A stretch of 64,000 bases of DNA from Sphingomonadales bacterium 12-68-11 (lineage in GTDB: Bacteria; Pseudomonadota; Alphaproteobacteria; Sphingomonadales; Sphingomonadaceae), in assembly GCA_002279825.1 (NCBI GenBank), contig NCCV01000003.1, positions 863,643 through 927,642 of the forward strand, given 5' to 3'. A program made the translations under genes and the position numbers. Below, piece by piece: positions 32,773 to 42,236 of this stretch; the stretch's first letter is position 1; each line of letters begins with the position of its first letter. The notes under the pieces were generated by a model. It did not search any database and was not told the origin of the DNA. It saw nothing but the letters and a program-made list of their open reading frames with translations.

Positions 32773-33648
32773 ATGTCTTACGCCGCGATCCACCCGGATT
32801 GGGAAAAGCCGCGCACCAACATGGTCGACGGCTATTCGCTGGAAATGACCGCGAAGGAACTCGACGGCCTGCGCGAAGCCGCTCCGCTGATCCGCCCCGG
32901 CACCCAGATCGCGGTGACCTTCCTGCCGGGCGAAGACCTGGAGCAGCGCGTCGCCGCCGCGGTGCTGGTGCGCGAGCTCGGGTTCGAGCCGATCGTCCAC
33001 CTCTCGGCCCGCCGCATCGAATCGCTCGAACAGCTCGACTGGTACCTCGGCGAGATCACCAGCAAGGCGCAGGTCAAGCGCGTCTTCATCATCGCCGGCG
33101 ATCCGCCCGAGCCCGAAGGCCCGTTCTCCACCTCGCTCGATGTGATCGAAACCGGGCTGCTCGAGAAACACGGCATCACGATCGTCGGCGTGGGTGGGCA
33201 TCCCGAAGGCCACCCCAACAACACTCCGGCCGAGTTGTGGGACTGGATGGAAAAGAAGCTCGCCGCGATCCGTGCGCGCGGCATGGTTCCGTTGGTCGTC
33301 ACCCAGTTCGCGTTCGACGACGATGCGATCGTCGAATGGGTCGGCGAAATGCGCCGCCGCAATATCGACGTGCCAGTGCGGCTCGGCGTCCCCGGCCCCG
33401 CGGGCATCAAGCGCCTGCTCGGCTTCGCCAAGCGCTGCGGCGTCGGCGCTTCGGCGAGCGTGATGATGAAGTACGGAATCTCGCTTACCAATCTGATCGG
33501 CAGCGCCGGGCCGGACAAGCTGGTCAACTCGCTCGACAAGAAGCTCAGCGACGCCGAGCATGGCCGCGTCCGCCTACACTTCTATCCGTTCGGGGCACTG
33601 ACCGCCTCGGCCGAGTGGATCAACCAGTACGCCGCGAAGCACGCGTAA
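32773..33648 (+). CDS. metF: methylenetetrahydrofolate reductase
   Basis: A 291-residue MTHFR-fold enzyme interconverting 5-methyl- and 5,10-methylene-tetrahydrofolate. FEPIVHLSARRIES, FIIAGDPPEPEG and GVGGHPEGHPNN are typical family segments. The ATG at 32773 follows GAGAGGAG; an upstream in-frame ATG at 32719 lacks one. It belongs to the form found next to ligM in SYK-6, where it oxidises the 5-methyl-THF made by O-demethylation. It lies one base upstream of folD and is divergent from the hydrolase-ligM unit. Confidence 0.93.
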   Translation: MSYAAIHPDWEKPRTNMVDGYSLEMTAKELDGLREAAPLIRPGTQIAVTFLPGEDLEQRVAAAVLVRELGFEPIVHLSARRIESLEQLDWYLGEITSKAQVKRVFIIAGDPPEPEGPFSTSLDVIETGLLEKHGITIVGVGGHPEGHPNNTPAELWDWMEKKLAAIRARGMVPLVVTQFAFDDDAIVEWVGEMRRRNIDVPVRLGVPGPAGIKRLLGFAKRCGVGASASVMMKYGISLTNLIGSAGPDKLVNSLDKKLSDAEHGRVRLHFYPFGALTASAEWINQYAAKHA

Positions 33649-33649
33649 C

Positions 33650-34591
33650 ATGGCCGAGATCATCGACGGCCGCGCGGTCGCCCGCCAGCTCGACGACAAG
33701 ACCAAGGCCGAAGTCGACGCGCTGATCGCCGCGGGCGGCCCGCGCCCGGGGCTGGCGGTGATCCTGGTCGGCGCCGATCCGGCGAGCGAGGTCTACGTCC
33801 GCCGCAAGATCAAGGCCTGCGAGAAGGTCGGTATCGTCTCGCTCGAAGAGCGTCTCCCGGCCGAAACCTCGCAGGAAGAGCTGATGGGCGTGATCGCCCG
33901 GCTCAATGCCGACCTGAGCGTCCACGGCATCCTGTGCCAGGTGCCGCTGCCGCCGCACATCGATACCCGTACCGTGCTCGGCGCGATCGACCCGGACAAG
34001 GATGTCGACGGGTTCCACCCGGTCAACGTCGGCCGGCTCAGCACCGGCACCGGCGGAATCGTGCCGTGCACGCCGCTCGGCATCATGATCCTTCTCGAAA
34101 CCGTGATCGACGATTTCGTCGGCAAGGATGCGGTGGTGATCGGCAAGTCGAACATCGTCGGCAAGCCGGTCGCGATGCTGCTGCTGGAACGCGAATGCAC
34201 GGTCACCGTGACTCACATCTACACCGCCGACCTGCCCGAAATCGCCCGCAAGGCCGACATCATCGTCGCCGCCGCCGGCGCGCCCGGGCTGGTCCGAGGC
34301 GACTGGGTCAAGCCCGGCGCGGTCATCATCGACGTCGGCATCACCCGCCTCATGGGAGAAGACGGCAAGGAAAAGCTGGTTGGCGACGTCCGCTTCGATG
34401 AAGTCCAGCACGCCAAGGCGGTCACCCCGGTGCCCGGCGGCGTCGGCCCGATGACCATCGCCTGCCTGCTCGCCAATACCGTCCAGGCCGCCAAGGCGCT
34501 GAGCGCGGGCGCGGCCGGCAATGCTGACCCTTACCACGACGCCCCAGATCGCTCGCTGATCTACGCGACGAGCGAAGGCGGGGCAGACTAA
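33650..34591 (+). CDS. folD: methylenetetrahydrofolate dehydrogenase/cyclohydrolase
   Basis: A 313-residue bifunctional FolD, taking 5,10-methylene-THF to 10-formyl-THF. The catalytic Lys is in YVRRKIKACEK, and GFHPVNVGRL, IGKSNIVGKPVAMLL and PGGVGPMTIACLL are the standard motifs. It follows metF after one base, so the two form an operon. Together with LigM they give methyl to methylene to formyl flow. No formyl-THF synthetase/ligase (ligH) is in the window. Confidence 0.97.
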   Translation: MAEIIDGRAVARQLDDKTKAEVDALIAAGGPRPGLAVILVGADPASEVYVRRKIKACEKVGIVSLEERLPAETSQEELMGVIARLNADLSVHGILCQVPLPPHIDTRTVLGAIDPDKDVDGFHPVNVGRLSTGTGGIVPCTPLGIMILLETVIDDFVGKDAVVIGKSNIVGKPVAMLLLERECTVTVTHIYTADLPEIARKADIIVAAAGAPGLVRGDWVKPGAVIIDVGITRLMGEDGKEKLVGDVRFDEVQHAKAVTPVPGGVGPMTIACLLANTVQAAKALSAGAAGNADPYHDAPDRSLIYATSEGGAD

Positions 34592-34631
34592 GTTGTCTCG
34601 TTCCCTTCCCGCAGGCGGGTGGGGAGCGGGG

Positions 34632-35597
34632 TCACAACCACCCGATCCGCTTGAACTGCCAATAGAGCAGCCCGCAGATGCTCGCGATCACGCCCAGCAC
34701 CGCGAAGTAGCCGTATTCCCAGCGCAGCTCGGGCATCACGTCGAAATTCATCCCGTAGATCCCGGCGATCGCGGTCGGCACCGCGAGGATCGCCGCCCAC
34801 GCCGCGAGCTGGCGGGTTATCGAGCCCTGCCGGCTCTGCTCGAGCAGCCCGGCGACCTCGAGGATGTAGCCCAGCGTCTCGTTGAGCCCGCGCGTCCGCA
34901 TGGCGGCCCGATGGGCGTGGTCGAACACGTCGCGGAAGTATGGCCGCGCGCGCGGATCGATCGCCGGCTGCTCGACTTTGGCGAGCTTGCCCGCCACTTC
35001 CTCCATCTGCCCGGCGATGGTCTCGAAGCGGCGCAGTTCGCGGCGCAGGCGGAAGATGCGGCGGATCCGCGCCTGGTCGGGGAAACGGCCGATCGCGCCT
35101 TCCTCGAGCTGCCCGACGGTATCCTCTATGTCATCGAGCAAGGGGCCGTAGCCGTCGACGATGAAATCGAGCACCGCATGCAGCACGAGGTCCGCGCCCT
35201 CGCCGAGCCGGTCCGACTTGGCCTCCAGGTCCTTGCGGACGTTGAGGTGCGCGCGCGTGCTGCCCTGGCGCACGGTGATGATAAAGTCCTTGCCGAGGAA
35301 TATCGCGGTCTGGCCATAGGCGATCTTGTCGCCCTCGCCCTTGGCCGCGGTCCGCGCGATCACGAACAACTGCGCGCCGAAGGCTTCGGCCTTGGGTGAG
35401 TTCAGCCCGGTCTGCGCATCCTCCACTGCTAGCGGGTGCAGCCCGTACTTTGCACGGAAATGCTCCATTTCCTCGGCGGTGGGCTCGAACAGCCCGATCC
35501 AATCGAATTCCGAATGCGCGGGCGGCGCGCAATCCCGCGGCAGTGCAGGATCGACCACTTTCCCGTCCCGATAGCGGCGTGCGGCGACGATCGTCAT
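34632..35597 (-). CDS. corA: CorA-type magnesium/divalent-cation transporter
   Basis: A 321-residue channel-forming membrane protein. The large N-terminal cytoplasmic domain contains LAVEDAQTG; two C-terminal helices flank the signature YGMNFDVMPEL, the CorA selectivity loop. The start ATG at 35597 was preferred over an in-frame codon 12 residues upstream. It is convergent with folD and is a single-gene unit. Confidence 0.93.
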   Translation of the reverse strand: MTIVAARRYRDGKVVDPALPRDCAPPAHSEFDWIGLFEPTAEEMEHFRAKYGLHPLAVEDAQTGLNSPKAEAFGAQLFVIARTAAKGEGDKIAYGQTAIFLGKDFIITVRQGSTRAHLNVRKDLEAKSDRLGEGADLVLHAVLDFIVDGYGPLLDDIEDTVGQLEEGAIGRFPDQARIRRIFRLRRELRRFETIAGQMEEVAGKLAKVEQPAIDPRARPYFRDVFDHAHRAAMRTRGLNETLGYILEVAGLLEQSRQGSITRQLAAWAAILAVPTAIAGIYGMNFDVMPELRWEYGYFAVLGVIASICGLLYWQFKRIGWL

Positions 35598-35662
35598 CGC
35601 GCGCGTGGTGGCAGAGCGTTCCGCGGGTGGCAAGGCGAGCGGAATTGGCCTAACCGGCAGCC

Positions 35663-36424
35663 ATGCCCACGACCGATCGCATCTGGACCGCCGCGCTGCT
35701 GGTGATCGGCGACGAGATTCTCACCGGCCGCACGCATGACAAGAACATCGCCCAGCTGGCGAGTTGGCTGGGCGTCCAGGGCATACGGCTCAAGGAAGCG
35801 CGCGTGGTCGCCGACGACATGGGCGCCATCGCCGCCGCGGTGAACGCGCTGCGCACGGGCCACGATTACCTGTTCACCACCGGCGGCATCGGCCCGACTC
35901 ACGACGACATCACCGTCGATGCCGTCGCCGAGGCGCTCGGCGTTCCCGTGGTGGTCGATCCCGAAGCGCGCGCGATCCTCGAGGAGTACTACGCCACGCG
36001 CGGCGGCCTCAACGATGCTCGCCTGCGCATGGCGCGCGTCCCGCAAGGGTCCGAACTGATCCCCAATCGCATGTCGGGCGCGCCGGGCATCAAGACCGGC
36101 AACGTGTTCCTGCTGGCCGGCGTGCCGCACATCGCCGCGCAGATGCTCGACGCGCTGACCGGCACGCTGGAGGGCGGCGCGCCCTTGCTCAGCGAGACGA
36201 TCGGCTGTTGGACCGCCGAGAGCGAAGTCGCCGACCTGCTGCGCGCGGTCGAGAAGGCTCACGCCGAATGCCAGATCGGCAGCTACCCGTTCTTCCGCGA
36301 AGGCCGCACCGGCGCCAACTTCGTGATCCGCTCGACCGATCCCGACGCGCTCGCCAGTTGCGCCGACAGCCTGTGCGGCGCGCTCGCCGAAGCGGGCAAG
36401 GACTTCACCCCGGGCGGGATCTAG
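35663..36424 (+). CDS. CinA/MoaB-type molybdopterin-binding domain protein
   Basis: A 253-residue protein of the competence/damage-inducible CinA N-terminal type. LVIGDEILTGRTHDKN, LFTTGGIGPTHDDITVD and a C-terminal half ending at GKDFTPGGI. It lacks the CinA C-terminal nicotinamide-amidase domain. Members with only this domain may hydrolyse nucleotide sugars or ADP-ribose. It lies 4 bp upstream of a Nudix gene, which also suggests nucleotide-derivative clean-up. Confidence 0.9.
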   Translation: MPTTDRIWTAALLVIGDEILTGRTHDKNIAQLASWLGVQGIRLKEARVVADDMGAIAAAVNALRTGHDYLFTTGGIGPTHDDITVDAVAEALGVPVVVDPEARAILEEYYATRGGLNDARLRMARVPQGSELIPNRMSGAPGIKTGNVFLLAGVPHIAAQMLDALTGTLEGGAPLLSETIGCWTAESEVADLLRAVEKAHAECQIGSYPFFREGRTGANFVIRSTDPDALASCADSLCGALAEAGKDFTPGGI

Positions 36425-36428
36425 CCGC

Positions 36429-36890
36429 ATGACCGTCTGGACCCCGCCGGCAGAGGTCGTCGTCAAGGTCATCGGCCTCGTGTGGCGCGACAATGCCCTT
36501 CTGCTGGCCGAAGTCGAGGACAGCGCGGGCCGCTTGAAAGGCCTGCGTCCGCTTGGCGGTAGCGTGGAGTTCGGCGAGACCCGCGAGCAGGCTCTCCACC
36601 GCGAGTTCGCCGAGGAGCTGGGCTGCGGGATCACCGTCATCGGCCCGTGGCACTCCTTCGAGAACATCTACCAGCACGAAGGCGCGACCGGGCACGAATA
36701 CATCTTCGCCGCCGCGGTCCGGCTAGAGGATGACGCGCTCTATCGACAGGAAAGGATAGCATTTCTCGAGAACCAGGGCGCCCGCTGCCACGCCGTTTGG
36801 CGAGCGCCAGCCGACCTCCCGTCCGGTGTCGACCTCTATCCCGGCGGCCTCTCCACCCTGATCGATGCGGGCAAGCTGACGCTGCGCTAG
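36429..36890 (+). CDS. Nudix hydrolase
   Basis: A 153-residue hydrolase of nucleoside-diphosphate-linked compounds. The Nudix box GGSVEFGETREQALHREF continues to EELG with all invariant acidic residues. It is read directly after the CinA-like gene, 4 bases apart, and converges tail-to-tail with kup. The substrate is unknown. Confidence 0.93.
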   Translation: MTVWTPPAEVVVKVIGLVWRDNALLLAEVEDSAGRLKGLRPLGGSVEFGETREQALHREFAEELGCGITVIGPWHSFENIYQHEGATGHEYIFAAAVRLEDDALYRQERIAFLENQGARCHAVWRAPADLPSGVDLYPGGLSTLIDAGKLTLR

Positions 36891-36894
36891 GGCG

Positions 36895-38838
36895 CTAGAT
36901 CTGCAACTGGCTGCCGAGCTCGACCACACGGTTGGTCGGAAGCTTGAAGAACTCCATCGCGCTTTCGGAACTTTGCGTCATCCACGCGAACAGGCGTTCG
37001 CGCCACAGCGCCATCCCCGGGCGGTCCTTCGAGGCGATCAGCTTCTGCCGGCCGAGGAAGAAGCTCGTGGTCATGAGATCGAACGGCGCGCCGATCGAGT
37101 CGATCCGCGCGAGGTCGCGCGGGATGTCCACGTCTTCCATGAAGCCGTAGTGGAGGATCACCCGGTAGAAGCCGTCCCCCGCCGGCTGCACTTCGAGGCG
37201 CTCGGCCTCGTCCACATAGGGCACTTCCCCCACCAGCACGGTCAGGATCAGCACCCGTTCGTGCAGCACCTGGTTGTGCTTGAGGTTGTGAAGCAGCGCC
37301 GAGGGAATGCTGTCGGGAGAGGCCGACAGGAACACCGCGGTGTTGCGCACCCGATGCGCCGAGGCGGCCGCCGACTTCACGAACACGGGCAGCGGCATGG
37401 CACTTTCCTCGAGCCGCTCCCGCATCAGGCGCCGGCCGGTCGCCCAGGTCGTCAGAACCGTGAACAGCACCGCCGCGACCACCAGCGGGAACCAGCCGCC
37501 GTCGGGGATCTTGGTGATGTTCGAGGCAAAGTAGGTGCCGTCGATCAGCAGGAACAGGCCGATCGTGGCGCCCGCCAGCCAGCGGTTCCAGCGCCACACC
37601 TGAAACACCAGGAAGCCGAGCATGATCGTAGTGATCAGCATCGTCCCGACCACCGAGATCCCGTAGGCCGAGGCGAGCCGGGTCGACTCCCCGAAGCCGA
37701 GCACCAGCACCAGCACCATGATCAGCAGGCCCCAGTTGATCGCCGGAATGTAAATCTGCCCCGCCGCCCGCTCGCTGGTGTGGAGAGTCCGCAGGCGGGG
37801 CAGGAAGCCGAGCTGGATCGCCTGGTGGGTGACCGAGAACGCGCCCGAGATGATCGCCTGGCTGGCGATGATCGTGGCCGCGGTGGCGATGAAGACTAGT
37901 GGCAGGCGCGCCCATTCCGGCGCCATCAGATAGAAGGGATTCTCGACTGCCTCGGGGGTGCCCAGCAGCAGCGCGCCCTGCCCCATGTAGTTGAGCATCA
38001 GGCACGGATAGACGAGCGTGAGCCAGCTGATCCCGATCGCCTTACGGCCGAAATGGCCCATGTCGGCATAGAGCGTTTCGGCGCCGGTGACAGCGAGGAA
38101 CACCGAGCCCATTGCCAGGAACGCCAGGCGCGGGTCGTAGCGGAAGAACTCTAGCGCCCAGTAGGGGTTGAGCACGCCGAGGATCTCGGGATGAGCCACA
38201 ATGTTGCTGACCCCAAGCACCGCAAGGGTGGCGAAATACACAATGACGATTGGGCCGAACACCGCGCCGACCCGCGCCGTGCCGCGCGCCTGGATGAGGA
38301 ACAGGCCGACCAGGATCGCCACCGCGATCGGCAGCACCAGCGGCTCTAGGCTTGCTTCGACGATCGTCAGGCCCTCGACCGCGGAAAGCACCGAGATGGC
38401 TGGCGTCAGCATCGCGTCACCGTAGAACAGCGACGCGGCGAGCACGCCGAGCATGACCAACCAACCGGTCCAGCGCTTGCCGTCGAGATGCCGCGACATC
38501 AGCGCCAGCAGCGCGAACGAGCCGCCTTCGCCCTTGTTGTCCGCGCGCATCGCCACCAGCACGTACTTGGCTGTGACGATCAGCATCAGCGACCAGAAGA
38601 TAAGGCTGAGCACCCCGAAGATGTGCAACCGGTCGACCGCCAGCGGATGCGGTCCGATGAAGCTTTCCTTGAGCGCGTAGAGCGGCGAGGTGCCGATGTC
38701 CCCGTAAACGACGCCGATGGCGCCGAGCATAAGCACCGGCAGGCTGTCTTTGGGACGGTGTGAGGCGGGTGCGGGCGCCGCGGCGCCGGTCGATGCGGTG
38801 GATGTGTCCATGCCGCGCGATGTGGACCCTGACGCCAT
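36895..38838 (-). CDS. kup: KUP/HAK/KT-family potassium uptake protein
   Basis: A 647-residue K+/H+ symporter with about 12 membrane helices and a C-terminal cytoplasmic domain. [19 protein letters not shown] is the family signature; [13 protein letters not shown] and GQGALLL follow in order. The ATG at 38838 gives the longest form; ATG at 38811 is an alternative and neither has a strong ribosome site. It is divergent from the KdpD/KdpE-like fusion regulator, which is its likely controller. Confidence 0.95.
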   Translation of the reverse strand: MASGSTSRGMDTSTASTGAAAPAPASHRPKDSLPVLMLGAIGVVYGDIGTSPLYALKESFIGPHPLAVDRLHIFGVLSLIFWSLMLIVTAKYVLVAMRADNKGEGGSFALLALMSRHLDGKRWTGWLVMLGVLAASLFYGDAMLTPAISVLSAVEGLTIVEASLEPLVLPIAVAILVGLFLIQARGTARVGAVFGPIVIVYFATLAVLGVSNIVAHPEILGVLNPYWALEFFRYDPRLAFLAMGSVFLAVTGAETLYADMGHFGRKAIGISWLTLVYPCLMLNYMGQGALLLGTPEAVENPFYLMAPEWARLPLVFIATAATIIASQAIISGAFSVTHQAIQLGFLPRLRTLHTSERAAGQIYIPAINWGLLIMVLVLVLGFGESTRLASAYGISVVGTMLITTIMLGFLVFQVWRWNRWLAGATIGLFLLIDGTYFASNITKIPDGGWFPLVVAAVLFTVLTTWATGRRLMRERLEESAMPLPVFVKSAAASAHRVRNTAVFLSASPDSIPSALLHNLKHNQVLHERVLILTVLVGEVPYVDEAERLEVQPAGDGFYRVILHYGFMEDVDIPRDLARIDSIGAPFDLMTTSFFLGRQKLIASKDRPGMALWRERLFAWMTQSSESAMEFFKLPTNRVVELGSQLQI

Positions 38839-38875
38839 AAAGATTCCATGTGGATTCGATTCGCCGCCGCCGAGT

Positions 38876-38887
38876 GGAAGCGCTTCC
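38876..38887. promoter_or_regulatory. 12-bp perfect palindrome in the kup/regulator intergenic region
   Basis: GGAAGCGCTTCC lies between the divergent kup gene (start 38838) and the regulator start taken at 38941. It could be an operator for the fusion regulator. It would instead lie inside the coding region if the regulator starts at 38848. Confidence 0.35.
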
Positions 38888-38940
38888 GCAAGTGCGTTCG
38901 CCTCTCGACGCCGCGCATCGCCGGGCGCAGATTGTGCCGC

Positions 38941-40278
38941 ATGCCAAACGTCATCGCACCCGACTACAGCCCGCCCACGTTGGCCGCGCGCCTAGGCGCT
39001 CATGCCGCCGCGCTCCTGCTGGTCGCAGTCGCCACGGGGATCGGTCTGCTGATCGCGCCGCGCTGGGGCACGGCGGCCGTCGTGCTGCTTTACCTCCCGC
39101 CGGTGCTCGCGCTCGCGGTCTATGCGGGATTGTGGCCGGCGCTGGTCGCCGCCGTGATCTCGACCTTGGCCTACAACTACTACTTCACGGCGCCACTGCG
39201 GACTTTCCTGATCAGCAGCCCGGCGGACGCGGTGACCGTCACCGTGCTGTTCCTCGTCGCGGTGGTAGCCAGCCGGCTGGCGAGTTCGGTGCGCGAGCAG
39301 GCGCACCTCGCCGCCTCGCATGCCGCGCGCAACGCCACGATCGCCGGGCTGGCGCGGCGGTTGCTGTCATGCGCGAGCGAGCAGGACATTGCCAGCGTGG
39401 CCGTGCAAGAGCTGGCGCGGCTGTTCGGCTGTCGGGCGGTTCTGGCGGTAGGCGCCGCGGAGCCGCATGTTCTGGCCAGCGTCCCGGACGGCGCCGAACT
39501 CGCGCCCAGCGACCTCGCCGCCGCTGCGCTGACTCTGACCACGGGTGAACGCTCGGGGCGCGGTGTACGGCGCGTCGATCTCGCCGACTGGCAGTTCCAT
39601 GCCGTTGCGTCGGACCGGGCCGTGCTCGCCGCGGTCGGCCTGGCGCGCGATGACGGGCTGCCGCCCACCAACGACGAGCAGTTGCCGTTGCTCGGAAACC
39701 TGCTCGACCAGGTCGCGCTGGCGCTCGAGCGCGCCCGGCTTGAGCGCGAGGCACGCGAGGCCGCCGCGCTGCGTGAACGCGATGCGCTCCGCGCGGCGCT
39801 GCTGGCCTCGATCGGCGAGGACGTGAAGCCACGGCTCAACGCGATCGCCGCGGCCGCGCGCGGGCTCCGGCGTGGCGGAACGGGAGACAAGGCGCTGGTC
39901 AGTACCGTCGGGAACGAAACGGCCAAGCTCGATCGCTACATCGACAATCTGGTCGATCTGAGCCCGGGCGCAGACCGGGCGCCGCTTGAGATGCGCGGCC
40001 TGACGATCGACCTTCATCTCCGCACGGTGCGGCGCGATGGCGAGGCCGTGCACCTCACGCCCAAGGAATACGCGGTGCTCGCCGAACTCGCCAAACACGC
40101 CGGCCGGGTGTTGAGCCACGCGCACTTGCTGCGCGCGGTGTGGGGGCCAGCCCAACAGGCCCACATCGACTACCTGCGCGTGGCCATCCGCGCGCTGCGC
40201 CAGAAACTGGAGCGCGATCCGGCGCATCCCGAGCTGATCGTCAACGAGCCTGCCGTCGGCTACCGGCTCGTGCCCTGA
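38941..40278 (+). CDS. membrane sensor-regulator: KdpD-like sensor fused to KdpE-like DNA-binding domain
   Basis: A 445-residue protein (ATG 38941; an upstream in-frame ATG at 38848 would leave only 10 bp to kup). Residues 21-116 hold the four-helix DUF4118 membrane domain of KdpD. A GAF-like domain follows (130-260), then a helix pair at 265-345 resembling the KdpD dimerisation hairpin. Where KdpD has its phosphorylated His, this protein has Glu293 ([13 protein letters not shown]), and no ATPase domain follows. Residues 351-445 are an OmpR-type winged helix close to KdpE ([35 protein letters not shown]) with no receiver domain. It should be a membrane-anchored one-component transcription factor for potassium genes such as kup. 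Confidence 0.88.
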   Translation: MPNVIAPDYSPPTLAARLGAHAAALLLVAVATGIGLLIAPRWGTAAVVLLYLPPVLALAVYAGLWPALVAAVISTLAYNYYFTAPLRTFLISSPADAVTVTVLFLVAVVASRLASSVREQAHLAASHAARNATIAGLARRLLSCASEQDIASVAVQELARLFGCRAVLAVGAAEPHVLASVPDGAELAPSDLAAAALTLTTGERSGRGVRRVDLADWQFHAVASDRAVLAAVGLARDDGLPPTNDEQLPLLGNLLDQVALALERARLEREAREAAALRERDALRAALLASIGEDVKPRLNAIAAAARGLRRGGTGDKALVSTVGNETAKLDRYIDNLVDLSPGADRAPLEMRGLTIDLHLRTVRRDGEAVHLTPKEYAVLAELAKHAGRVLSHAHLLRAVWGPAQQAHIDYLRVAIRALRQKLERDPAHPELIVNEPAVGYRLVP

Positions 40279-40291
40279 CCCCGCACAAAAG

Positions 40292-40317
40292 GGGCCGGCG
40301 GATCGCTCCACCGGCCC
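40292..40317. terminator. hairpin terminator between convergent genes
   Basis: GGGCCGG at 40292-40298 pairs with CCGGCCC at 40311-40317, extended by GGA/TCC across one mismatch to a TCGC loop. It lies between the regulator stop (40278) and the convergent porin-like gene stop (40339). It is almost identical to the hairpin at 41048. Confidence 0.7.
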
Positions 40318-40338
40318 TCGGTTGTGTCTGCTGTCAGC

Positions 40339-40929
40339 TTAGAACCGCAGGCCTAGCCCCGCGACTACCTGATCGGTATTGGCATCGCCGTAAGCGCCGC
40401 CGACCACATCCTTGTAGCGCGACCGGCGATATTCGACGCGGCCTTCGAGCGGTCCCGGCAGGTCCACCTGTAGCCCGCCGCCGAAGCGCAGCCCGCCGGC
40501 GTTGTCCTCGAGTTCGGCGAGCGAACCGGCCGACGTGAACGCGCTGGTATCGAGCGAGGTATAGCCGATCTTGCCGTAGGCGGCGATGCCGGGCGTCAGC
40601 ACGAAGCCGGCGCGCGCACCGACATAGTACTGGCCGCTGGCCTCGAGGCTGTCGCGCGCGCCGGTGAAGCTGCTCGGGAACTGGGTAGAGCCGCTGCTGG
40701 TCGAAAGCTCGCCTTCGATGCCCACGAAAGCGCTGCCGAGGCTGAGATCGTAGCCGGCGGTGACGCCGTAAACCGCCGAATCGCCGCTGGCCGAAACCGA
40801 ACCGTCTGCGGCATCGACATTCAGCCCTTCATAGCCGCCGATCGCGCCGACATAGAACCCGCCCTGTGCGAACGCGGGCGTGGCGACCAGGCTCGCGGCC
40901 AGGGCTGCGAGAGCGACAACTTTCTTCAT
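40339..40929 (-). CDS. opacity-type outer membrane beta-barrel protein
   Basis: A 196-residue protein with a signal peptide (MKKVVALAALAASLVATPAFA). The barrel starts GGFYVGAIGGYEG and contains alternating strands such as YYVGARAGFVLTPGIAAYGKIGY. It ends VVAGLGLRF with a terminal Phe, as in eight-stranded OmpA/Opa-like barrels. Role not known, possibly adhesion or envelope stability. The ATG at 40929 is preceded by GGAAGC. The gene is the downstream neighbour of rplA but on the same strand after a terminator, so it is independent. Confidence 0.88.
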   Translation of the reverse strand: MKKVVALAALAASLVATPAFAQGGFYVGAIGGYEGLNVDAADGSVSASGDSAVYGVTAGYDLSLGSAFVGIEGELSTSSGSTQFPSSFTGARDSLEASGQYYVGARAGFVLTPGIAAYGKIGYTSLDTSAFTSAGSLAELEDNAGGLRFGGGLQVDLPGPLEGRVEYRRSRYKDVVGGAYGDANTDQVVAGLGLRF

Positions 40930-41047
40930 GATGCTTCCTTTCGCGTGCGATGAACCTGCACGCGCAGACCTTTCGTGCCCGGCCGCTTTCCGGCGCGTGA
41001 ATCGCCAAGCAATCTGGCAGTCAGGATTCGGGGAGCCGCAACGCAAA

Positions 41048-41073
41048 GGGCCGGCGGATCGCTCCGCCGGCCC
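41048..41073 (-). terminator. terminator of the secE-nusG-rplKA operon
   Basis: Perfect 11-bp stem GGGCCGGCGGA (41048-41058) with its complement (41063-41073) and a TCGC loop, starting about 28 bases downstream of the rplA stop. On the minus strand CTTT follows. Confidence 0.8.
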
Positions 41074-41101
41074 CCTTGGTGATCTTGAGAGAACGAGCGG
41101 C

Positions 41102-41800
41102 TTATGCGCCCTCGACCTCGGCCGTGTCGATCTTGAGGCCCGGGCCCATCGTGCTGGTGAGCGAGATCTTCTGCATGTACTTGCCCTTCGCGCCCGTCGG
41201 CTTGGCCTTCAGGATCGCGTCGGTGAAGGCGGTGAAGTTCTGCTTGAGCTGCGCGTCGGTGAAGCTGAGCTTGCCGATCCGCGAGTGGATGATGCCCTGC
41301 TTCTCGACGCGGAACTCGACCTGGCCGCCCTTGGCGTCCTTGACCGCCTGCGCGACGTTCGGGGTCACCGTGCCGAGCTTCGGGTTCGGCATCAGGCCCT
41401 TGGGGCCGAGCACCTTACCGAGCCGGCCGACCACGCCCATCATGTCGGGGGTCGCGATCACGCGGTCGTAATCGAGGTTGCCGGCCTGCATGTCTTCCAT
41501 CAGGTCTTCGGCGCCGACCTTGTCGGCACCGGCCTTGAGAGCCTCGTCGGCCTTGTCGCCCTTGGCGAACACCGCGACCTTCATCTCCTTGCCGGTACCG
41601 GCCGGGAGCGAGACCATGCCGCGCACCATCTGGTCGGCGTGGCGCGGGTCGACCCCGAGGTTGAGCGCGACTTCGACGGTCTCGTCGAACTTCTTGCTGC
41701 CCAGTTCCTTGAGCGTCGCGAGCGCCTCGTCAACGCCGTAGAACTTCTCGGCGTCGAGCTTCTCGGCGAGCGCCTTCTGCTTCTTGCTCTGGTTAGCCAT
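41102..41800 (-). CDS. rplA: 50S ribosomal protein L1
   Basis: A 232-residue L1 protein that binds 23S rRNA at the L1 stalk and can repress its own operon. [38 protein letters not shown] and [10 protein letters not shown] are diagnostic. Full length for the family. It lies 4 bp after rplK and is followed by a strong terminator rather than by rplJ and rplL, which are elsewhere in this genome. Confidence 0.98.
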   Translation of the reverse strand: MANQSKKQKALAEKLDAEKFYGVDEALATLKELGSKKFDETVEVALNLGVDPRHADQMVRGMVSLPAGTGKEMKVAVFAKGDKADEALKAGADKVGAEDLMEDMQAGNLDYDRVIATPDMMGVVGRLGKVLGPKGLMPNPKLGTVTPNVAQAVKDAKGGQVEFRVEKQGIIHSRIGKLSFTDAQLKQNFTAFTDAILKAKPTGAKGKYMQKISLTSTMGPGLKIDTAEVEGA

Positions 41801-41804
41801 CGTG

Positions 41805-42236
41805 TCAGCCCTCCACCACTTCGAGGCCCATCGCGCGCGCGGAGCCTTCGATGATCTTGGTCGCCGCTTCGAGATCGTTGGCGTTCAGATCCTTCATCTT
41901 CACTTCGGCGATCTCGGTCAGCTTCGAGCGGGCGATCTTGCCCGCCGAGACCTTGCCCGGCTCCTTCGAGCCCGACTTGAGGCCCGCGGCCTTCTTGATC
42001 AGGAAGCTCGCCGGCGGGGTCTTGGTCTCGAACGTGAAGCTGCGATCGGCGTAGACGGTGATCACCGTCGGGATCGGCATGCCGCGCTCGAGTTCCTGCG
42101 TGGAGGCGTTGAACGCCTTGCAGAATTCCATGATGTTGACGCCGCGCTGGCCCAGCGCGGGCCCGATCGGCGGGGCCGGCTTGGCATCGCCCGCCGGCAC
42201 TTGCAGCTTGATATAGCCTTCGATCTTTTTGGCCAC
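41805..42236 (-). CDS. rplK: 50S ribosomal protein L11
   Basis: A 143-residue L11, binding the GTPase-associated centre of 23S rRNA. The opening [20 protein letters not shown] with its Pro-rich segment, [15 protein letters not shown] and the C-terminal [10 protein letters not shown] motif are typical. It is in the usual order after nusG and directly before rplA. Confidence 0.98.
   Translation of the reverse strand: MAKKIEGYIKLQVPAGDAKPAPPIGPALGQRGVNIMEFCKAFNASTQELERGMPIPTVITVYADRSFTFETKTPPASFLIKKAAGLKSGSKEPGKVSAGKIARSKLTEIAEVKMKDLNANDLEAATKIIEGSARAMGLEVVEG

Noticed and set aside
38848..40278. Fusion regulator as an ordinary sensor histidine kinase
   Set aside because: The phospho-acceptor His is replaced by Glu, no N, G1 or G2 boxes of a kinase ATPase are present, and the C-terminus is a DNA-binding winged helix.
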